DNA of 64,000 nt from Planotetraspora silvatica (GCF_016863315.1 NZ_BOOQ01000057.1:18004-82003); one strand, 5' to 3'. Positions 16,044-25,162 are shown, numbered from the stretch's first letter. Notes: generated by a model from the letters alone, not told the origin. Translations and numbers: made by a program.

Positions 16044-17015
16044 ATGGGACGCACGCGTCTGTATCGGAACGGGAAGCTCGAGGCTGAGGGCTTCCCCGTC
16101 GCCGATGTGTCGGAGCACGTGAAGGACCCGTCCGCGGTGGTGTGGTTCGACATGTGCGAGCCGACCGAGGAGGACCTGCGGGCGATCAGCGAAGAACTGG
16201 GGATCCACGAGCTCGCCGTCGAAGACGCCCTGCAGCACAAGCAGCGCCCGAAGCTGGACATCTACGACAGTCACAAGTTCCTCAACGTCTACGCCGTGAC
16301 GTTCGACCCCGATTCGGGGCGCCTGGACGTCGCCGAGGCCGCGGCGTTCATCACGTCCAACGCCCTGGTGACCGTACGGAACTCCGAACGGTTCGACATC
16401 GGCGAGGTCGTCAGCCGGTGGGACGACTCGCCGGCCCTCACCGAGCACGGCATCGCCTTCCTGCTGCACGGCCTGCTCGACTACGTCGTGGACACCCACT
16501 TCGAAACCGTCGAGGCGATCGACGAGCAGATCGAGGTCCTGGAGGAGAGCGTCTTCGGGGAGCGGCCGATCACCCAGGGCGACCAGCGGCGGACGTTCGA
16601 GATCCGCAAGAGCCTGGTGACCCTGCGCCGCCTCGTCATGCCGATGCGCGAGGTCGTCAACACGCTCATCCGCAGGAACGGCGAGATCGGGGACGGGGCG
16701 ATGGCCCCGTACTACCAGGACGTGTACGACCAGGTGTTGCGTGCCACGGAGTGGACCGAGTCCCTGCGGGACCTGCTGAGCAACATCCGTGAGGCGCACC
16801 TCACGATGCAGAGCAACAAGATGAACCTGATCATGAAGCGGGTGACGAGCTGGGCGGCCATCATCGCCGTCCCCACCCTGATCACCGGCTTCTACGGGCA
16901 GAACATCCCGTTCCCCGGGTTCGAACACTCCTGGGGGTTCTGGACGTCCAGCGTCGCCATCGTGCTCGTGTCGGCGGTGTTGTACCGGTCGTTCCGCAAG
17001 CGCGACTGGCTCTGA
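16044..17015 (+). CDS. corA: CorA-family divalent cation transporter
   Basis: A 323-residue CorA/Mg2+ channel subunit: a long cytoplasmic alpha/beta and coiled-coil domain (1-265), two C-terminal membrane helices (about 270-288 and 296-315) and a basic tail. The pore signature that is normally GMN reads G285-Q286-N287. The variant is worth noting, although the rest of the fold looks intact. ATG 16044 is preferred over TTG 16035; TAGGCT at 16030-16035 suits a leaderless start. Confidence 0.85.
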   Translation: MGRTRLYRNGKLEAEGFPVADVSEHVKDPSAVVWFDMCEPTEEDLRAISEELGIHELAVEDALQHKQRPKLDIYDSHKFLNVYAVTFDPDSGRLDVAEAAAFITSNALVTVRNSERFDIGEVVSRWDDSPALTEHGIAFLLHGLLDYVVDTHFETVEAIDEQIEVLEESVFGERPITQGDQRRTFEIRKSLVTLRRLVMPMREVVNTLIRRNGEIGDGAMAPYYQDVYDQVLRATEWTESLRDLLSNIREAHLTMQSNKMNLIMKRVTSWAAIIAVPTLITGFYGQNIPFPGFEHSWGFWTSSVAIVLVSAVLYRSFRKRDWL

Positions 17016-17028
17016 TCGACGGGGGACC

Positions 17029-17763
17029 TCACTCCTCCACGGCGATCCTGAGCCGCCGGAAGCCCTTGCCCTTGTTCTCGATCTTGGCGACCCGGATCCT
17101 GCCGATCTGCCGGGTGGAGGCCACGTGGGTGCCGCCGTCGGCCTGGCAGTCGAGACCGACGATGTCCACGATCCTGACCTCCTGGACGGACTCGGGCACC
17201 AGGTTCGTCGCGGTGCGGATGATGTCCGGGATGGCGAAGGCCTGCTCGCGCGGCAACACCCGGACGTCGATACGCCGGTCGGCCGTCACCTCCGTGTTGC
17301 AGGCCGCCTCGACGGCCTCCTTGAAGCCGGGCGGCACCTCCGTCAGGTTGAAGTCCATCCGGGCGACCAGAGGCTCCATGTTGCCGCCGGTGACCAGGGC
17401 GCCGAAGTCCCGGAACACGACTCCGCAGAGCACGTGGAGCGCGGAATGCGTGCGCATCAGCGCCGAACGCCTCTCGTCGGCGACGGCGGCCGTGACCACG
17501 GTGCCGGGAACGGGAAGCGGCTCACCCTCGGCGGGGATCAGGTAGAGGTCGTCGCCCTTGCGCACACCCGCGATGCGGGTCTCCACCCCCTGCCAGAGGA
17601 GGGTGCCTTCGTCGGCGGGCTGGCCGCCGCCGCCCGGGTAGAACGCCGAGCGGTCGAGCACGATCCCGTCAGGCGAGGAGGCGAGAACGACCGCCTCCCA
17701 GTCACGCAGGCTCTGGTCGGCGAGTTCGAGGCGTTCGGTGCGCCCGAGGACATCGGTTCCCAT
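17029..17763 (-). CDS. AlaX-type alanyl-tRNA editing protein
   Basis: A 244-residue free-standing homologue of the AlaRS editing domain that clears Ser or Gly from tRNA-Ala. The FYPGGGGQPAD block is near residue 41, the zinc-site HxxxH is H106/H110, and CQADGGTH at 206-213 provides the other ligands. A TAGGCT hexamer 7 bases before the ATG on the minus strand suggests a leaderless start. The tail is convergent with corA with only 13 bases between. Confidence 0.9.
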   Translation of the reverse strand: MGTDVLGRTERLELADQSLRDWEAVVLASSPDGIVLDRSAFYPGGGGQPADEGTLLWQGVETRIAGVRKGDDLYLIPAEGEPLPVPGTVVTAAVADERRSALMRTHSALHVLCGVVFRDFGALVTGGNMEPLVARMDFNLTEVPPGFKEAVEAACNTEVTADRRIDVRVLPREQAFAIPDIIRTATNLVPESVQEVRIVDIVGLDCQADGGTHVASTRQIGRIRVAKIENKGKGFRRLRIAVEE

Positions 17764-17800
17764 GGTTGGCAGCCTAGGGCCACCTCCCGGTTATCGGGAC

Positions 17801-18133
17801 CTACCAGGGACCGTAGGGACCCTGGTTGCCGCCGCCCTTGCGGTAGCCGTTCACCGCGGGCTTGACGTCGGCCAGGTAGATGCCCGCGGCGATGACCGCC
17901 GCGATCGTGAAGATGCTCAGCGGAGTCAGGTATCTCACCGCGGCGGCGAAGGTGAACAGTGTCGCGAATCCCAGGATGACGAGCCACAGCGGCTTGGTCT
18001 GCTTGCCCGCGGCGGGGAAGGCGCTCTTGGGGATGCGGATGGCGTGGATCAGCGCCCATGCGGAGAGGATCAAGGCCCCGACGCTGAGCAGCCAGAAGAT
18101 CAGATCCAGCACGCCGTTCACAGGCCCGAACAT
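17801..18133 (-). CDS. DUF2516 membrane protein
   Basis: A 110-residue small membrane protein with three hydrophobic segments (about 8-28, 45-65 and 70-88) and a Gly/Tyr-rich cytoplasmic tail. It matches DUF2516, the family of Rv0476, which lies directly after hbhA in mycobacteria, and the same order is kept here. ATG 18133 is chosen because GGAGAG lies just upstream. Function unknown. Confidence 0.8.
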   Translation of the reverse strand: MFGPVNGVLDLIFWLLSVGALILSAWALIHAIRIPKSAFPAAGKQTKPLWLVILGFATLFTFAAAVRYLTPLSIFTIAAVIAAGIYLADVKPAVNGYRKGGGNQGPYGPW

Positions 18134-18235
18134 GAACTCTCCCAGTCGGTCATTCGGTGGGTGTCGGCTCCACACTAATGGCCGGGGGCGATCCGTGTCG
18201 CGGGCGCGAGAGGCGTATCACCCGGAAACGGCGAA

Positions 18236-18267
18236 CGGCCCGTCCCCCGGTCAGCGGGGACGGGCCG
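18236..18267 (-). terminator. Hairpin after the HbhA-like gene
   Basis: A 12-bp perfect stem (18236-18247 with 18256-18267) with an 8-base loop, placed between the hbhA-like stop and the DUF2516 gene. It would end or attenuate transcription from the XRE-hbhA unit. Confidence 0.65.
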
Positions 18268-18295
18268 GGCGACGCGTCGCATCGCGGAGCCGTCG

Positions 18296-18769
18296 TCAGG
18301 AGTGCGAGCGCTTGGCGCCGGACTTCCTGGTGGTTCCGGTGGTGGCCCGCTTGGCGGAGCCGTTGGTCGCGCCATGGGTGGTGCCGTTGGTGGTGCCGGC
18401 GGACTCGGAGACCTCGGCGAGCTCGTGGGCGGCCTCGCCGCTCACCTTGCTCACGATCTTGCGGCCGCGGAGGGCGAACTCCTCGTAGAGCTCGGCGAAC
18501 CTGGTGGCGGCGGTGTCGGCGTACGCCCGGGCCTTCTCGGGGAAGTCCTTGGCGACGGCCTCGGCCCTGCCCTGGACGGTGGTGGCGTACTCCCGCGCCT
18601 TGACGGGGAGGTCCTTGGCCGTCTCACGCAGGTCGTCCTGGCGGGACTGGATCTTCTGCAGCTGCTCGGGCAGCTCGCGGAGCTTCTCCACGGCGAAGTC
18701 CCCGGCGCCGGTCAGCGCGTAGAAGGGCTTGGACTCGGTGATCTTCTTGACCTCGGTCGCGAGGGTCAT
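18296..18769 (-). CDS. HbhA-like heparin-binding hemagglutinin homologue
   Basis: A 157-residue, almost entirely helical protein. Residues 1-110 form heptad-rich coiled coil (KLRELPEQLQKIQ...KAREYATTVQGRAEA), and the tail is Thr/Gly/Lys-rich with basic residues (KRATTGTTRKSGAKRSHS). This mirrors mycobacterial HBHA, in which the Lys-rich tail binds heparan sulfate or stored lipid, although the tail is much shorter here. It lies 3 bases after the XRE gene and before DUF2516, as in Rv0474-Rv0476. In a soil organism, adhesion or lipid-body roles are only an inference. Confidence 0.75.
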   Translation of the reverse strand: MTLATEVKKITESKPFYALTGAGDFAVEKLRELPEQLQKIQSRQDDLRETAKDLPVKAREYATTVQGRAEAVAKDFPEKARAYADTAATRFAELYEEFALRGRKIVSKVSGEAAHELAEVSESAGTTNGTTHGATNGSAKRATTGTTRKSGAKRSHS

Positions 18770-18772
18770 GGA

Positions 18773-19207
18773 CTATCCTTCCTTCTCCGGCGTGATGCCG
18801 TTACGTGGGGGAACCGGGTCGTCCCCGAGATCATCGGCCGATTGCGGCGGCCGGTCGGAATCAGCGGCCCGGTTCTCCTTGTGGAACGATTCGTAGATAT
18901 CGATGAGCACCTGGCGTTGCCGCCCGGTGAGTGTGACATCGGCACGGATCGCCGCGAGCACGTCACTGTGGGGCTCGCGGTCCTCGATGAGCCCGGCCTG
19001 CACGTACAGCGCCTGGGCCGAGATGTGCAGCCCCTTGGCGATCTGGTTCAGGATCTCCGCGCTCGGCTTGCGCAGGCCTCTTTCGACCTGGCTCAGGTAG
19101 GGATTCGACACCCCTGCCTGGGCGGCGAGCTGACGGAGAGAGATCTTCGCCTGCTGCCGCTGCTGGCGGATGTACTCACCGAGCGAGCCGACTTTGGGCA
19201 GTTCCAT
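18773..19207 (-). CDS. XRE-family regulator of the hbhA-like operon (Rv0474-like)
   Basis: A 144-residue protein with an N-terminal helix-turn-helix (SLRQLAAQAGVSNPYLSQVERG, about 22-43) and a charged, probably flexible C-terminus. ATG 19207 (MELPKVGS) is preferred to 19225. A 16-bp perfect palindrome lies 22 bases upstream and is the likely autoregulatory operator. First gene of the XRE-hbhA unit. Confidence 0.82.
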   Translation of the reverse strand: MELPKVGSLGEYIRQQRQQAKISLRQLAAQAGVSNPYLSQVERGLRKPSAEILNQIAKGLHISAQALYVQAGLIEDREPHSDVLAAIRADVTLTGRQRQVLIDIYESFHKENRAADSDRPPQSADDLGDDPVPPRNGITPEKEG

Positions 19208-19228
19208 ACCCCAAGTCTGCCGCATGGT

Positions 19229-19244
19229 GCTTGCAATTGCAAGC
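19229..19244. promoter_or_regulatory. Palindromic operator of the XRE regulator
   Basis: gcttgcaattgcaagc is a perfect 16-bp palindrome immediately upstream of the XRE start, in the expected promoter position. Binding by the XRE protein itself is inferred. Confidence 0.6.
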
Positions 19245-19275
19245 TAGGCGATAAACACCAGCTAGCACCCAACGC

Positions 19276-20193
19276 TCAACCAGGAATCAGCCAAAGCAGC
19301 GGGGCCGACGCGGTCAGCAGGACGGAGCCGAAAAGGATCAGGAACCGGGCGTGGGCCGGAAGCTCCACCGCCGGATGGACGAGGCGGTTGACGCGGGCCA
19401 TCACGTTCGACACCGCGGAGGCGCCCAGGGCCCCCTGCGGCGTGGGAAGCGCGGCGGCGGAGCCGAAACGGAGCAGGGCCGTCGCCAGGGGCTTGGCGCA
19501 ACAATGGCGCAGGGCGCGGTCGTCGGCCGCCATCTCGATCAGCAGGCTCACGGACGCGTGGGCGTCGCGGACCACCGCCGACCAGGGCAGCGCACGGCGA
19601 AGCGCGGTGAACGGCAGAAGCACCAGATCGTGCCGCTCCCGCACGTGCGCGGCCTCATGCGCGAGCACGGCGTCGAGTTCGTCGGCCGACAGCAGGCTCA
19701 GCGTCCCGTCGCTGATCACCACGTGTGACTTCTTCAGCCCCGGAAGGCAGTATGCGGCGGCGGCGGGGAAGTCCACGACACGGACTCCGGGGACGGCGGG
19801 CTCGTCCCTGGCGATCAGCGAGAGCAGCACGCGGTGCCGATGCCGGGCACGCAGCGTCTGGGCGCCGGCGGCGAGCAGCACCGCCACCAACCCGGCGAGC
19901 AGTGCCAGCCCCGCGATGAGGGAGCCCAGCCTGACCACGTCGTGCGGTTCGCGGGTGCCGTACTCCAGGGTGGTGAGCAGGGCGGCGAGACCGTGGACCA
20001 CGCCCCGCCTGTACGGCTCGAGCGCGTATGCCAGCAGCGCCCCCGTGGAGGCGAGCCCCCAGGTCACCCCGAGTGACTGCCACAGGAGAATGGCCGTGCG
20101 CGGGGCACGCCACGTCCAGCGCGCCGACGTCAGCCGCCAGGCGGCCAGGGCGCAGATCGTGGCCAGGGCCGCTAAGACCGCCGCCGCGATCAC
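19276..20193 (-). CDS. M56-family membrane metallopeptidase (BlaR1-like)
   Basis: A 305-residue membrane protease with about four membrane helices (near 1-20, 35-60, 88-110 and the C-terminus) and a cytoplasmic zinc-protease domain: HEAAH at 179-183 with further acidic residues (EMAADDRA) as the third ligand. No extracellular penicillin-binding sensor domain is present, so its trigger is unknown. Its start overlaps the blaI-like stop by 4 bases. By analogy it would cleave the BlaI-type repressor. Confidence 0.88.
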   Translation of the reverse strand: MIAAAVLAALATICALAAWRLTSARWTWRAPRTAILLWQSLGVTWGLASTGALLAYALEPYRRGVVHGLAALLTTLEYGTREPHDVVRLGSLIAGLALLAGLVAVLLAAGAQTLRARHRHRVLLSLIARDEPAVPGVRVVDFPAAAAYCLPGLKKSHVVISDGTLSLLSADELDAVLAHEAAHVRERHDLVLLPFTALRRALPWSAVVRDAHASVSLLIEMAADDRALRHCCAKPLATALLRFGSAAALPTPQGALGASAVSNVMARVNRLVHPAVELPAHARFLILFGSVLLTASAPLLWLIPG

Positions 20194-20546
20194 TCCTCCT
20201 CCAGCTCCGTGAGGGCTTTTCGCAGGATTTCGGCCTCGGAGCCGGAGACGGCCTGGGCGAAGCGCGTCAGCGCCGCGTCGCGGTCACCGGTCATCTCCAG
20301 GGCTTCGAGCATGAGTTCGGCGACGTAGGCGTCGCGGCTCGCGGCGGGCTGGTAGCGCCAGGCACGCCCGTCCCTGGTGCGGGTGAGGAACCCCTTGCGG
20401 GAGAGCCGGTCGAGTACGGTCATCACCGTGGTCGGTGCGAGATCGCGGTCCTCGATCATGCGGCCCACCTCGCGGGCGGTCAGCGGAGCGTTCTCCGCCC
20501 AGAGGATGTCCATGATGCTGCGTTCAAGCTCGCCGAGACCCTTCAC
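20190..20546 (-). CDS. BlaI/MecI-family repressor
   Basis: A 118-residue winged-helix repressor: GELERSIMDILW...LTAREV...LAPTTVMTVLDRLSRKGFL then a dimerisation tail. The GTG at 20546 is chosen because TAGGCT lies 7 bases upstream (leaderless) and the frame upstream lacks family features. It is paired with the M56 protease and probably controls itself, the protease and the divergent macrodomain gene through operators at 20566-20584. Confidence 0.88.
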   Translation of the reverse strand: MKGLGELERSIMDILWAENAPLTAREVGRMIEDRDLAPTTVMTVLDRLSRKGFLTRTRDGRAWRYQPAASRDAYVAELMLEALEMTGDRDAALTRFAQAVSGSEAEILRKALTELEEE

Positions 20547-20565
20547 GTCGTTCAGCCTACCCGGG

Positions 20566-20584
20566 GTAGTACTACGTCCCGTAG
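20566..20584. promoter_or_regulatory. BlaI-type operators between blaI-like and macrodomain genes
   Basis: Two overlapping inverted repeats, gtagtactac (20566-20575) and ctacgtcccgtag (20572-20584), resemble the TACTAC/GTAGTA half-sites bound by BlaI-type repressors. They sit upstream of the blaI -10 and about 14 bases before the macrodomain start, so one repressor could silence both directions. Confidence 0.6.
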
Positions 20585-20597
20585 AGAGGTGAGACAG

Positions 20598-21113
20598 ATG
20601 AAGCTCGTTCTGGTCGAGGGAGACATCACCGAGCAGCGCGTGGACGCGATCGTCAACGCCGCCAACTCCTCGTTGATGGGCGGCGGCGGGGTCGACGGCG
20701 CGATCCACAGGCGCGGCGGTCCGGAGATCCTGGAGGAGTGCCGGGCGCTGCGTGCCTCGCGGTACGGACGTGGGCTTCCCGTGGGCGCGGCGGTGGCCAC
20801 CACGGCCGGCCGTCTTCCGGCCCGGTGGGTGATCCACACCGTCGGGCCCGTGTACTCGCGGAGCGAGGACCGGTCCCATCTGCTGGCCTCCTGCTATCGG
20901 GAGTCGCTGCACGTGGCGGACTCGCTGGGCGCCTCGACGGTGGCGTTCCCCGCCGTCTCGACCGGCATCTACCGATGGCCGATGGCGGACGCCGCCCGCA
21001 TCGCCCTGGCAGCGATACGGCACGCCGGGTCCAGTGTCACCGAGGTCCGTTTCGTGCTGTTCAGTCCCGCAGCTTATGCGGACTTTGAGCAGGCCTTGGG
21101 GGACATGGGGTAA
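20598..21113 (+). CDS. Macrodomain protein (O-acetyl-ADP-ribose deacetylase, YmdB-like)
   Basis: A 171-residue single macrodomain that binds ADP-ribose. Signature blocks: DAIVNAANSSLMGGGGVDGAIH (about 15-36), split here by family convention into the N-A-A-N and GGGVDGAIH motifs, and the phosphate loop FPAVSTGIYRWP. It probably hydrolyses O-acetyl-ADP-ribose or ADP-ribosyl esters. GAGAGGTGAG precedes the ATG. Divergent from a BlaI/M56 pair with a shared operator, so it may be induced by the same signal. Confidence 0.92.
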   Translation: MKLVLVEGDITEQRVDAIVNAANSSLMGGGGVDGAIHRRGGPEILEECRALRASRYGRGLPVGAAVATTAGRLPARWVIHTVGPVYSRSEDRSHLLASCYRESLHVADSLGASTVAFPAVSTGIYRWPMADAARIALAAIRHAGSSVTEVRFVLFSPAAYADFEQALGDMG

Positions 21114-21152
21114 GCGTTCGGCCAAGTCTCGTCGTTGGGTATCGAAACAGAC

Positions 21153-21656
21153 CTAGAGCCACTTGATCAGGTAGATCTCATCGCGTTCTTCGCCGGGGGC
21201 GAGACGGATGGAGCGCGGGACCCGGCCGGTCTCGTGGTAGCCCACACTCCCGTAGAAGCCGTCCACGCCCGTTCCGCCTCGGCAGGTGAGCTGGAGCGCC
21301 TCAAGCCCGAGCCGATTCGCGGCGTCGTCCGCCGCCAGCATGAGAGCCCTGCCGTAGCCCTTGCCCTGGTGCTTGGGGTGGACCATGACCCGCACCACCC
21401 ACCGCCAGTGCGCCCGCAGCCCCGACCCGTTGTCCGCGAGGATGAGCCAGCAGGCCACGCGGTCCTCTTCGTCGAAGCCGACCAGCAGGGCGTCGGAGGC
21501 CCGGCCGAAGGCCTTCTCGGCCGTCGGCCTGATGTCGTCCGGTGTCACGGGAGGGACGAATCCGACGGCGCCGCCCGCGTTTGTGACCTCGGTCCAGCAG
21601 TCGAGGAGCTCCTCGAACAGTTCGGTGGTCATCTCGGGGGCGAGGACGAAACGCAT
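21153..21656 (-). CDS. GNAT-family N-acetyltransferase
   Basis: A 167-residue acetyl-CoA-dependent acetyltransferase. The acetyl-CoA loop is VMVHPKHQGKGYGRALM (R/Q-x-x-G-x-G/A type), followed by GLEALQLTCRGGTGVDGFYGSVGYHETGR split across strands 5-6. ATG 21656 is preferred because a TAACGT hexamer lies 7 bases upstream. The substrate is not evident. It converges on the macrodomain gene. Confidence 0.82.
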   Translation of the reverse strand: MRFVLAPEMTTELFEELLDCWTEVTNAGGAVGFVPPVTPDDIRPTAEKAFGRASDALLVGFDEEDRVACWLILADNGSGLRAHWRWVVRVMVHPKHQGKGYGRALMLAADDAANRLGLEALQLTCRGGTGVDGFYGSVGYHETGRVPRSIRLAPGEERDEIYLIKWL

Positions 21657-21691
21657 GACTCGGACGTTACCAATCGCCGGTGAACGGCGAA

Positions 21692-22501
21692 CTACGGGCC
21701 GACGGCGGTCCAGGGCAGCGTGAGCTCGCCGAGCCGCCATCGCGCGGGACCTCCGGCCGGCGGCGCCGTGGCGATCGGCCAGTCACGGGCCAGCGCCTCG
21801 GCCGTCCTGATCCAGCGCTGGCGGGAGCCGTACGAACCGTAGGGGGCGCACGCCGCCCAGGCGCGGTCCCAGTCGGTCAGGAACGCGTGCACGCGCTCAC
21901 CGGGCACGTTGCGGTGGATGAGCGTCTTCGGCAGCCGCTCCGCGAGGTCGGACGGCCGTTCGAAACCGGTGAAACGGGCGGCGAAGGTGAGCGTCCTCGG
22001 TCCCTCCGCCCCGAGAGCGGCCCACACAGCGCGGTGGCCCACTTCCGAGCAGGTCCCCTCGACGATCACTCCGTCGGGGGCGATCCGCGACCGCATCAGG
22101 TCCCAGTGCTCCCAGGCCTCGGCCTCCGCGTACTGCCGGAGCACGTTGAACGCCCGCACGACCAGCGGGGACCGCGCGACCGGCAGTTCGAAGCCCCCTC
22201 TCCTGAACGACAACCCCTCCCGCTCGTACGGCTTCGCCGCGGCGACCCGCTCGGGGTCGATCTCCACGCCGACGACCTCGACGGCCGGGTGCACCCGCCG
22301 CAGCCTGGTGAAGAGCTCATATGTCGTGATGTGCGAGGCGCCGTAGCCGAGGTCCACCACCAGCGGCCGCGCGTCCGCCGACGACCTGAGCAGCGGGCCG
22401 CAGACGGCGGAGATCCATCGGTCGGACCGCCGCAGTCTGTTGTGGCCCGTGGTCCCGCGGGTGATCGCCCCGATCGGCCGCCGGACCGGCCGCGCCGTCA
22501 C
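21692..22501 (-). CDS. Class I SAM-dependent methyltransferase-like protein
   Basis: A 269-residue protein. VVDLGYGAS (about residues 49-57) fits the SAM-binding motif I, with VVGVEIDPERV as motif II. The C-terminal half (PLVVRAFNVLRQY...) is family-specific and the substrate is unknown. The GTG start overlaps the SDR stop (GTGA), so the pair is translationally coupled. The longer upstream reading frame is out of step with the SDR and is rejected. Confidence 0.7.
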   Translation of the reverse strand: MTARPVRRPIGAITRGTTGHNRLRRSDRWISAVCGPLLRSSADARPLVVDLGYGASHITTYELFTRLRRVHPAVEVVGVEIDPERVAAAKPYEREGLSFRRGGFELPVARSPLVVRAFNVLRQYAEAEAWEHWDLMRSRIAPDGVIVEGTCSEVGHRAVWAALGAEGPRTLTFAARFTGFERPSDLAERLPKTLIHRNVPGERVHAFLTDWDRAWAACAPYGSYGSRQRWIRTAEALARDWPIATAPPAGGPARWRLGELTLPWTAVGP

Positions 22502-23247
22502 GCGCCTTGCGGGACGCGGTACACCTTGTGCTGCGCCGCCTGCGCGCGTGGCCGGACGACCAGCCGGTCGATGTTCACGTGGGAGGGCCGCGTGACGGCG
22601 AAGGCGATCACATCGGCGATGTCGTCGGCGGTCAGCGGGTTCGGGACGCCCTCGTAGATCTTGGCGGCCTTCTCGGCGTCGCCGCGGAAGCGGGTCAGCG
22701 AGAACTCCTCGGTCTGCACCATCCCCGGCGCCACCTCGATGATCCGCACCGGTTCGCCGACGAGCTCCAGCCTGAGCGTCTCGGTCATCGACGTCTGGGC
22801 GTGCTTGGCCGCGCAGTAGCCACCGCCCCCTTCGTAGGAGACGAGCCCGGCCACCGAGGTGAGCATCAGCAGGACGCCGTCGCCCGATTCGATCAGCCTG
22901 GGCAGGAGCGCCTGCGTCATCCGCAGCGAGCCGAGCACGTTCACGTCGTACATGCGCTGCCAGTCGTCCACCCGCCCCTGCGCCACCGGCTCCAGGCCGA
23001 AGGCGCCGCCCGCGTTGTTGATCAGCACGTCGCAACGGTCCAGTGAGGAGGCGAACGCGGCCACGGACTCCTCAGAGGTCACGTCCAGCGTGGCGGAGCG
23101 GATCGACGGCACCTCGGCGGCCAGCTTGTCGAGCCGGTCACGCCGCCGCGCCGCCGCGACGACGTCGAACCCTTCAGCCGCCAGGCGGCGGGCCGTCGCC
23201 TCACCGATGCCGCTGCTCGCACCGGTCACCACTGCGGTCTTCGTCAT
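22498..23247 (-). CDS. Short-chain dehydrogenase (Rv0484c-like)
   Basis: A 249-residue classical SDR: NAD(P) motif TGASSGIG (7-14), NNAG, catalytic Ser and YCAAKH (Tyr-x-x-x-Lys). GGAGGG precedes ATG 23247. Mycobacterial genomes also have an SDR just before mshA. It is encoded divergently from mshA and coupled to the methyltransferase. The substrate is unknown. Confidence 0.88.
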   Translation of the reverse strand: MTKTAVVTGASSGIGEATARRLAAEGFDVVAAARRRDRLDKLAAEVPSIRSATLDVTSEESVAAFASSLDRCDVLINNAGGAFGLEPVAQGRVDDWQRMYDVNVLGSLRMTQALLPRLIESGDGVLLMLTSVAGLVSYEGGGGYCAAKHAQTSMTETLRLELVGEPVRIIEVAPGMVQTEEFSLTRFRGDAEKAAKIYEGVPNPLTADDIADVIAFAVTRPSHVNIDRLVVRPRAQAAQHKVYRVPQGA

Positions 23248-23383
23248 GATCCCTCCGCGCCCCATGGAAAAACCCGTCAAGAGGCCGACATTCTCTCAGT
23301 AGCGCGTCCCGGAGACGGTCGTTGAGGGGCCAGGGAATCTCGCTGAGATCCTTTCGGTTATAACGATCTCGGAGGTGGTTGGG

Positions 23384-24667
23384 GTGACGCTCAGACGGCG
23401 TCGGATCAACCGGGTCGCGACGATCAGTGTCCACACATCCCCGCTCGACCAGCCGGGCACCGGCGACGCGGGCGGGATGAACGTCTACATTGTGGAAGTC
23501 GCGAAACGGCTGGCCGAGCTCGGCATCGAGGTGGAGGTGTTCACCCGCCAGACGGCCCGTGACCTGCCTCCCGTGGCGGAGCTCGCTCCCGGCGTCATGG
23601 TCCGTCATGTCACGGCCGGGCCGTACGAGGAACTGGACCGCGCCGACCTCCCCGGTCAGCTCTGCGGCTTCCTGTCCGGCGTGCTGCGCACCGAGGCGAT
23701 GTACGACCCCGGACGCTACGACGTCATCCACTCCCACTACTGGCTCTCCGGCCAGGTCGGGTGGCTCGCCAAGGAGCGATGGGGCGTGCCGCTGGTGCAC
23801 ACCATGCACACCATGGCCAAGGTCAAGAACGCGCTGCTGGCGGCGGGAGACAAGCCGGAGCCGAAGCTCCGGGTCCTCGGCGAGGAGCAGGTCGTGGAGG
23901 TGGCCGACCGGCTCGTCGCCAACACCGCCGCCGAGGCCCAGGAGCTGATCGAGCTCTACGACGCGCCCGCGGACCGGGTGGCCGTGGTCAACCCCGGGGT
24001 GAACCTGAAGGTCTTCCAGCCCGCGTCCAAGGGGGCCGCCAGGCACCGGCTCGGGCTCCCGCAGGACGCCCGCGTGTTGCTGTTCGTCGGCCGCATCCAG
24101 CCGCTGAAGGCCCCCGACATCCTGCTCAAGGCCGCGGCCCGGATGGTCGAGCACGATCCGGCCCTGCGGTCGCGCCTGGTCGTGGCCTGCGTCGGCGGTC
24201 CCAGCGGCAACGGGCTCGCCCGTCCCGCACTGCTGAGCGACCTCGCCGCCGAGCTGGGCATCAGCGACATCGTCCGGCTCGCGCCCCCGGCTCCCCAGGA
24301 CGAGCTGGCCGACTGGTACCGCGCGGCCGACATGACCGTGGTGCCCTCGTACAACGAGTCGTTCGGCCTGGTCGCGCTGGAGTCGCAGGCCTGCGGCACG
24401 CCCGTCGTCGCCGCGTCCGTCGGCGGTCTGCGCACGGCCGTGAAGGACGGCCTGTCCGGCCTCCTGGTCGACGGCCACGAGCCGGACGCCTGGGCACGGG
24501 CCCTGGGCCGGCTGGTCGACCGCCCGGGATGGCTGGACTTCCTGTCCGCCAACGCCGTACAGCACGCCGTCGGCTTCGGCTGGTCGGAGACGGCCGCCCG
24601 TCTGGCCGACGTGTACGCGGGCGCCATGGCCCAACGGCAATGGGCGCCCGTCGCGGTCAACTCGTAG
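23384..24667 (+). CDS. mshA: D-inositol-3-phosphate glycosyltransferase (mycothiol biosynthesis)
   Basis: MshA transfers GlcNAc from UDP-GlcNAc to inositol-3-phosphate, the first step of mycothiol synthesis. The 427-residue GT4 enzyme has the N-terminal GDAGGMNVY loop, HSHYWLSG and [11 protein letters not shown] acceptor-domain motifs, and the donor-domain [19 protein letters not shown] block. GTG 23384 is chosen because GGAGGT lies 7 bases before it; GTG 23375 would overlap that Shine-Dalgarno. The YbjN-like gene and gpmA follow, as in mycobacteria. Confidence 0.95.
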   Translation: MTLRRRRINRVATISVHTSPLDQPGTGDAGGMNVYIVEVAKRLAELGIEVEVFTRQTARDLPPVAELAPGVMVRHVTAGPYEELDRADLPGQLCGFLSGVLRTEAMYDPGRYDVIHSHYWLSGQVGWLAKERWGVPLVHTMHTMAKVKNALLAAGDKPEPKLRVLGEEQVVEVADRLVANTAAEAQELIELYDAPADRVAVVNPGVNLKVFQPASKGAARHRLGLPQDARVLLFVGRIQPLKAPDILLKAAARMVEHDPALRSRLVVACVGGPSGNGLARPALLSDLAAELGISDIVRLAPPAPQDELADWYRAADMTVVPSYNESFGLVALESQACGTPVVAASVGGLRTAVKDGLSGLLVDGHEPDAWARALGRLVDRPGWLDFLSANAVQHAVGFGWSETAARLADVYAGAMAQRQWAPVAVNS

Positions 24668-24676
24668 GCTGGGACC

Positions 24677-25162
24677 ATGAGACCCGATCTGGAAGGCGTG
24701 GTGGCGTCCGCGCTCGAGTCCGCGGAGCTCTCCTACGAACGACCCAAGCCGGGCTCGTTCCTCGTCAAGCTGCCGGGCCAGCACAAGCTCGCCACGCTCA
24801 CCTGGCTCGTCATCGGCGACCAGGCGCTCAACGTCGAGGCGTTCTTCTGCCGTCAGCCCGACGAGAACCACGCCGAGTTCTACCGATGGCTGCTGCTCAA
24901 GAACGGCTCGATGTACGGCGTGCACTTCGCGATCGATCCCATCGGCGATGTCCACCTGGTCGGCCGCCTGCCCCTCGACGCCGTGACCGAGGAGGAGATC
25001 GACCGGGTGCTCGGCTGTGTGCTGACCTACTCCGACGAGTCGTTCGACCGGGCGCTTGAGCTGGGCTTCGCGTCCTCGATCCGCCGCGAGTGGGACTGGC
25101 GGGTCAAGCGGGGCGAGTCCCTCGCGAACCTGCGGCCCTTCGCCCGGGTGATCGAGACGTGA
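24677..25162 (+). CDS. YbjN-domain protein (Rv0487-like)
   Basis: A 161-residue YbjN-like protein with the type III secretion chaperone-like fold: [15 protein letters not shown].., [18 protein letters not shown] and a C-terminal [11 protein letters not shown] segment. The function is unknown, but the mshA-ybjN-gpmA order is conserved in actinobacteria. TAGGCT at 24665-24670 ends 6 bases before the ATG, so the gene may have its own leaderless promoter in the mshA 3' end. Confidence 0.82.
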   Translation: MRPDLEGVVASALESAELSYERPKPGSFLVKLPGQHKLATLTWLVIGDQALNVEAFFCRQPDENHAEFYRWLLLKNGSMYGVHFAIDPIGDVHLVGRLPLDAVTEEEIDRVLGCVLTYSDESFDRALELGFASSIRREWDWRVKRGESLANLRPFARVIET

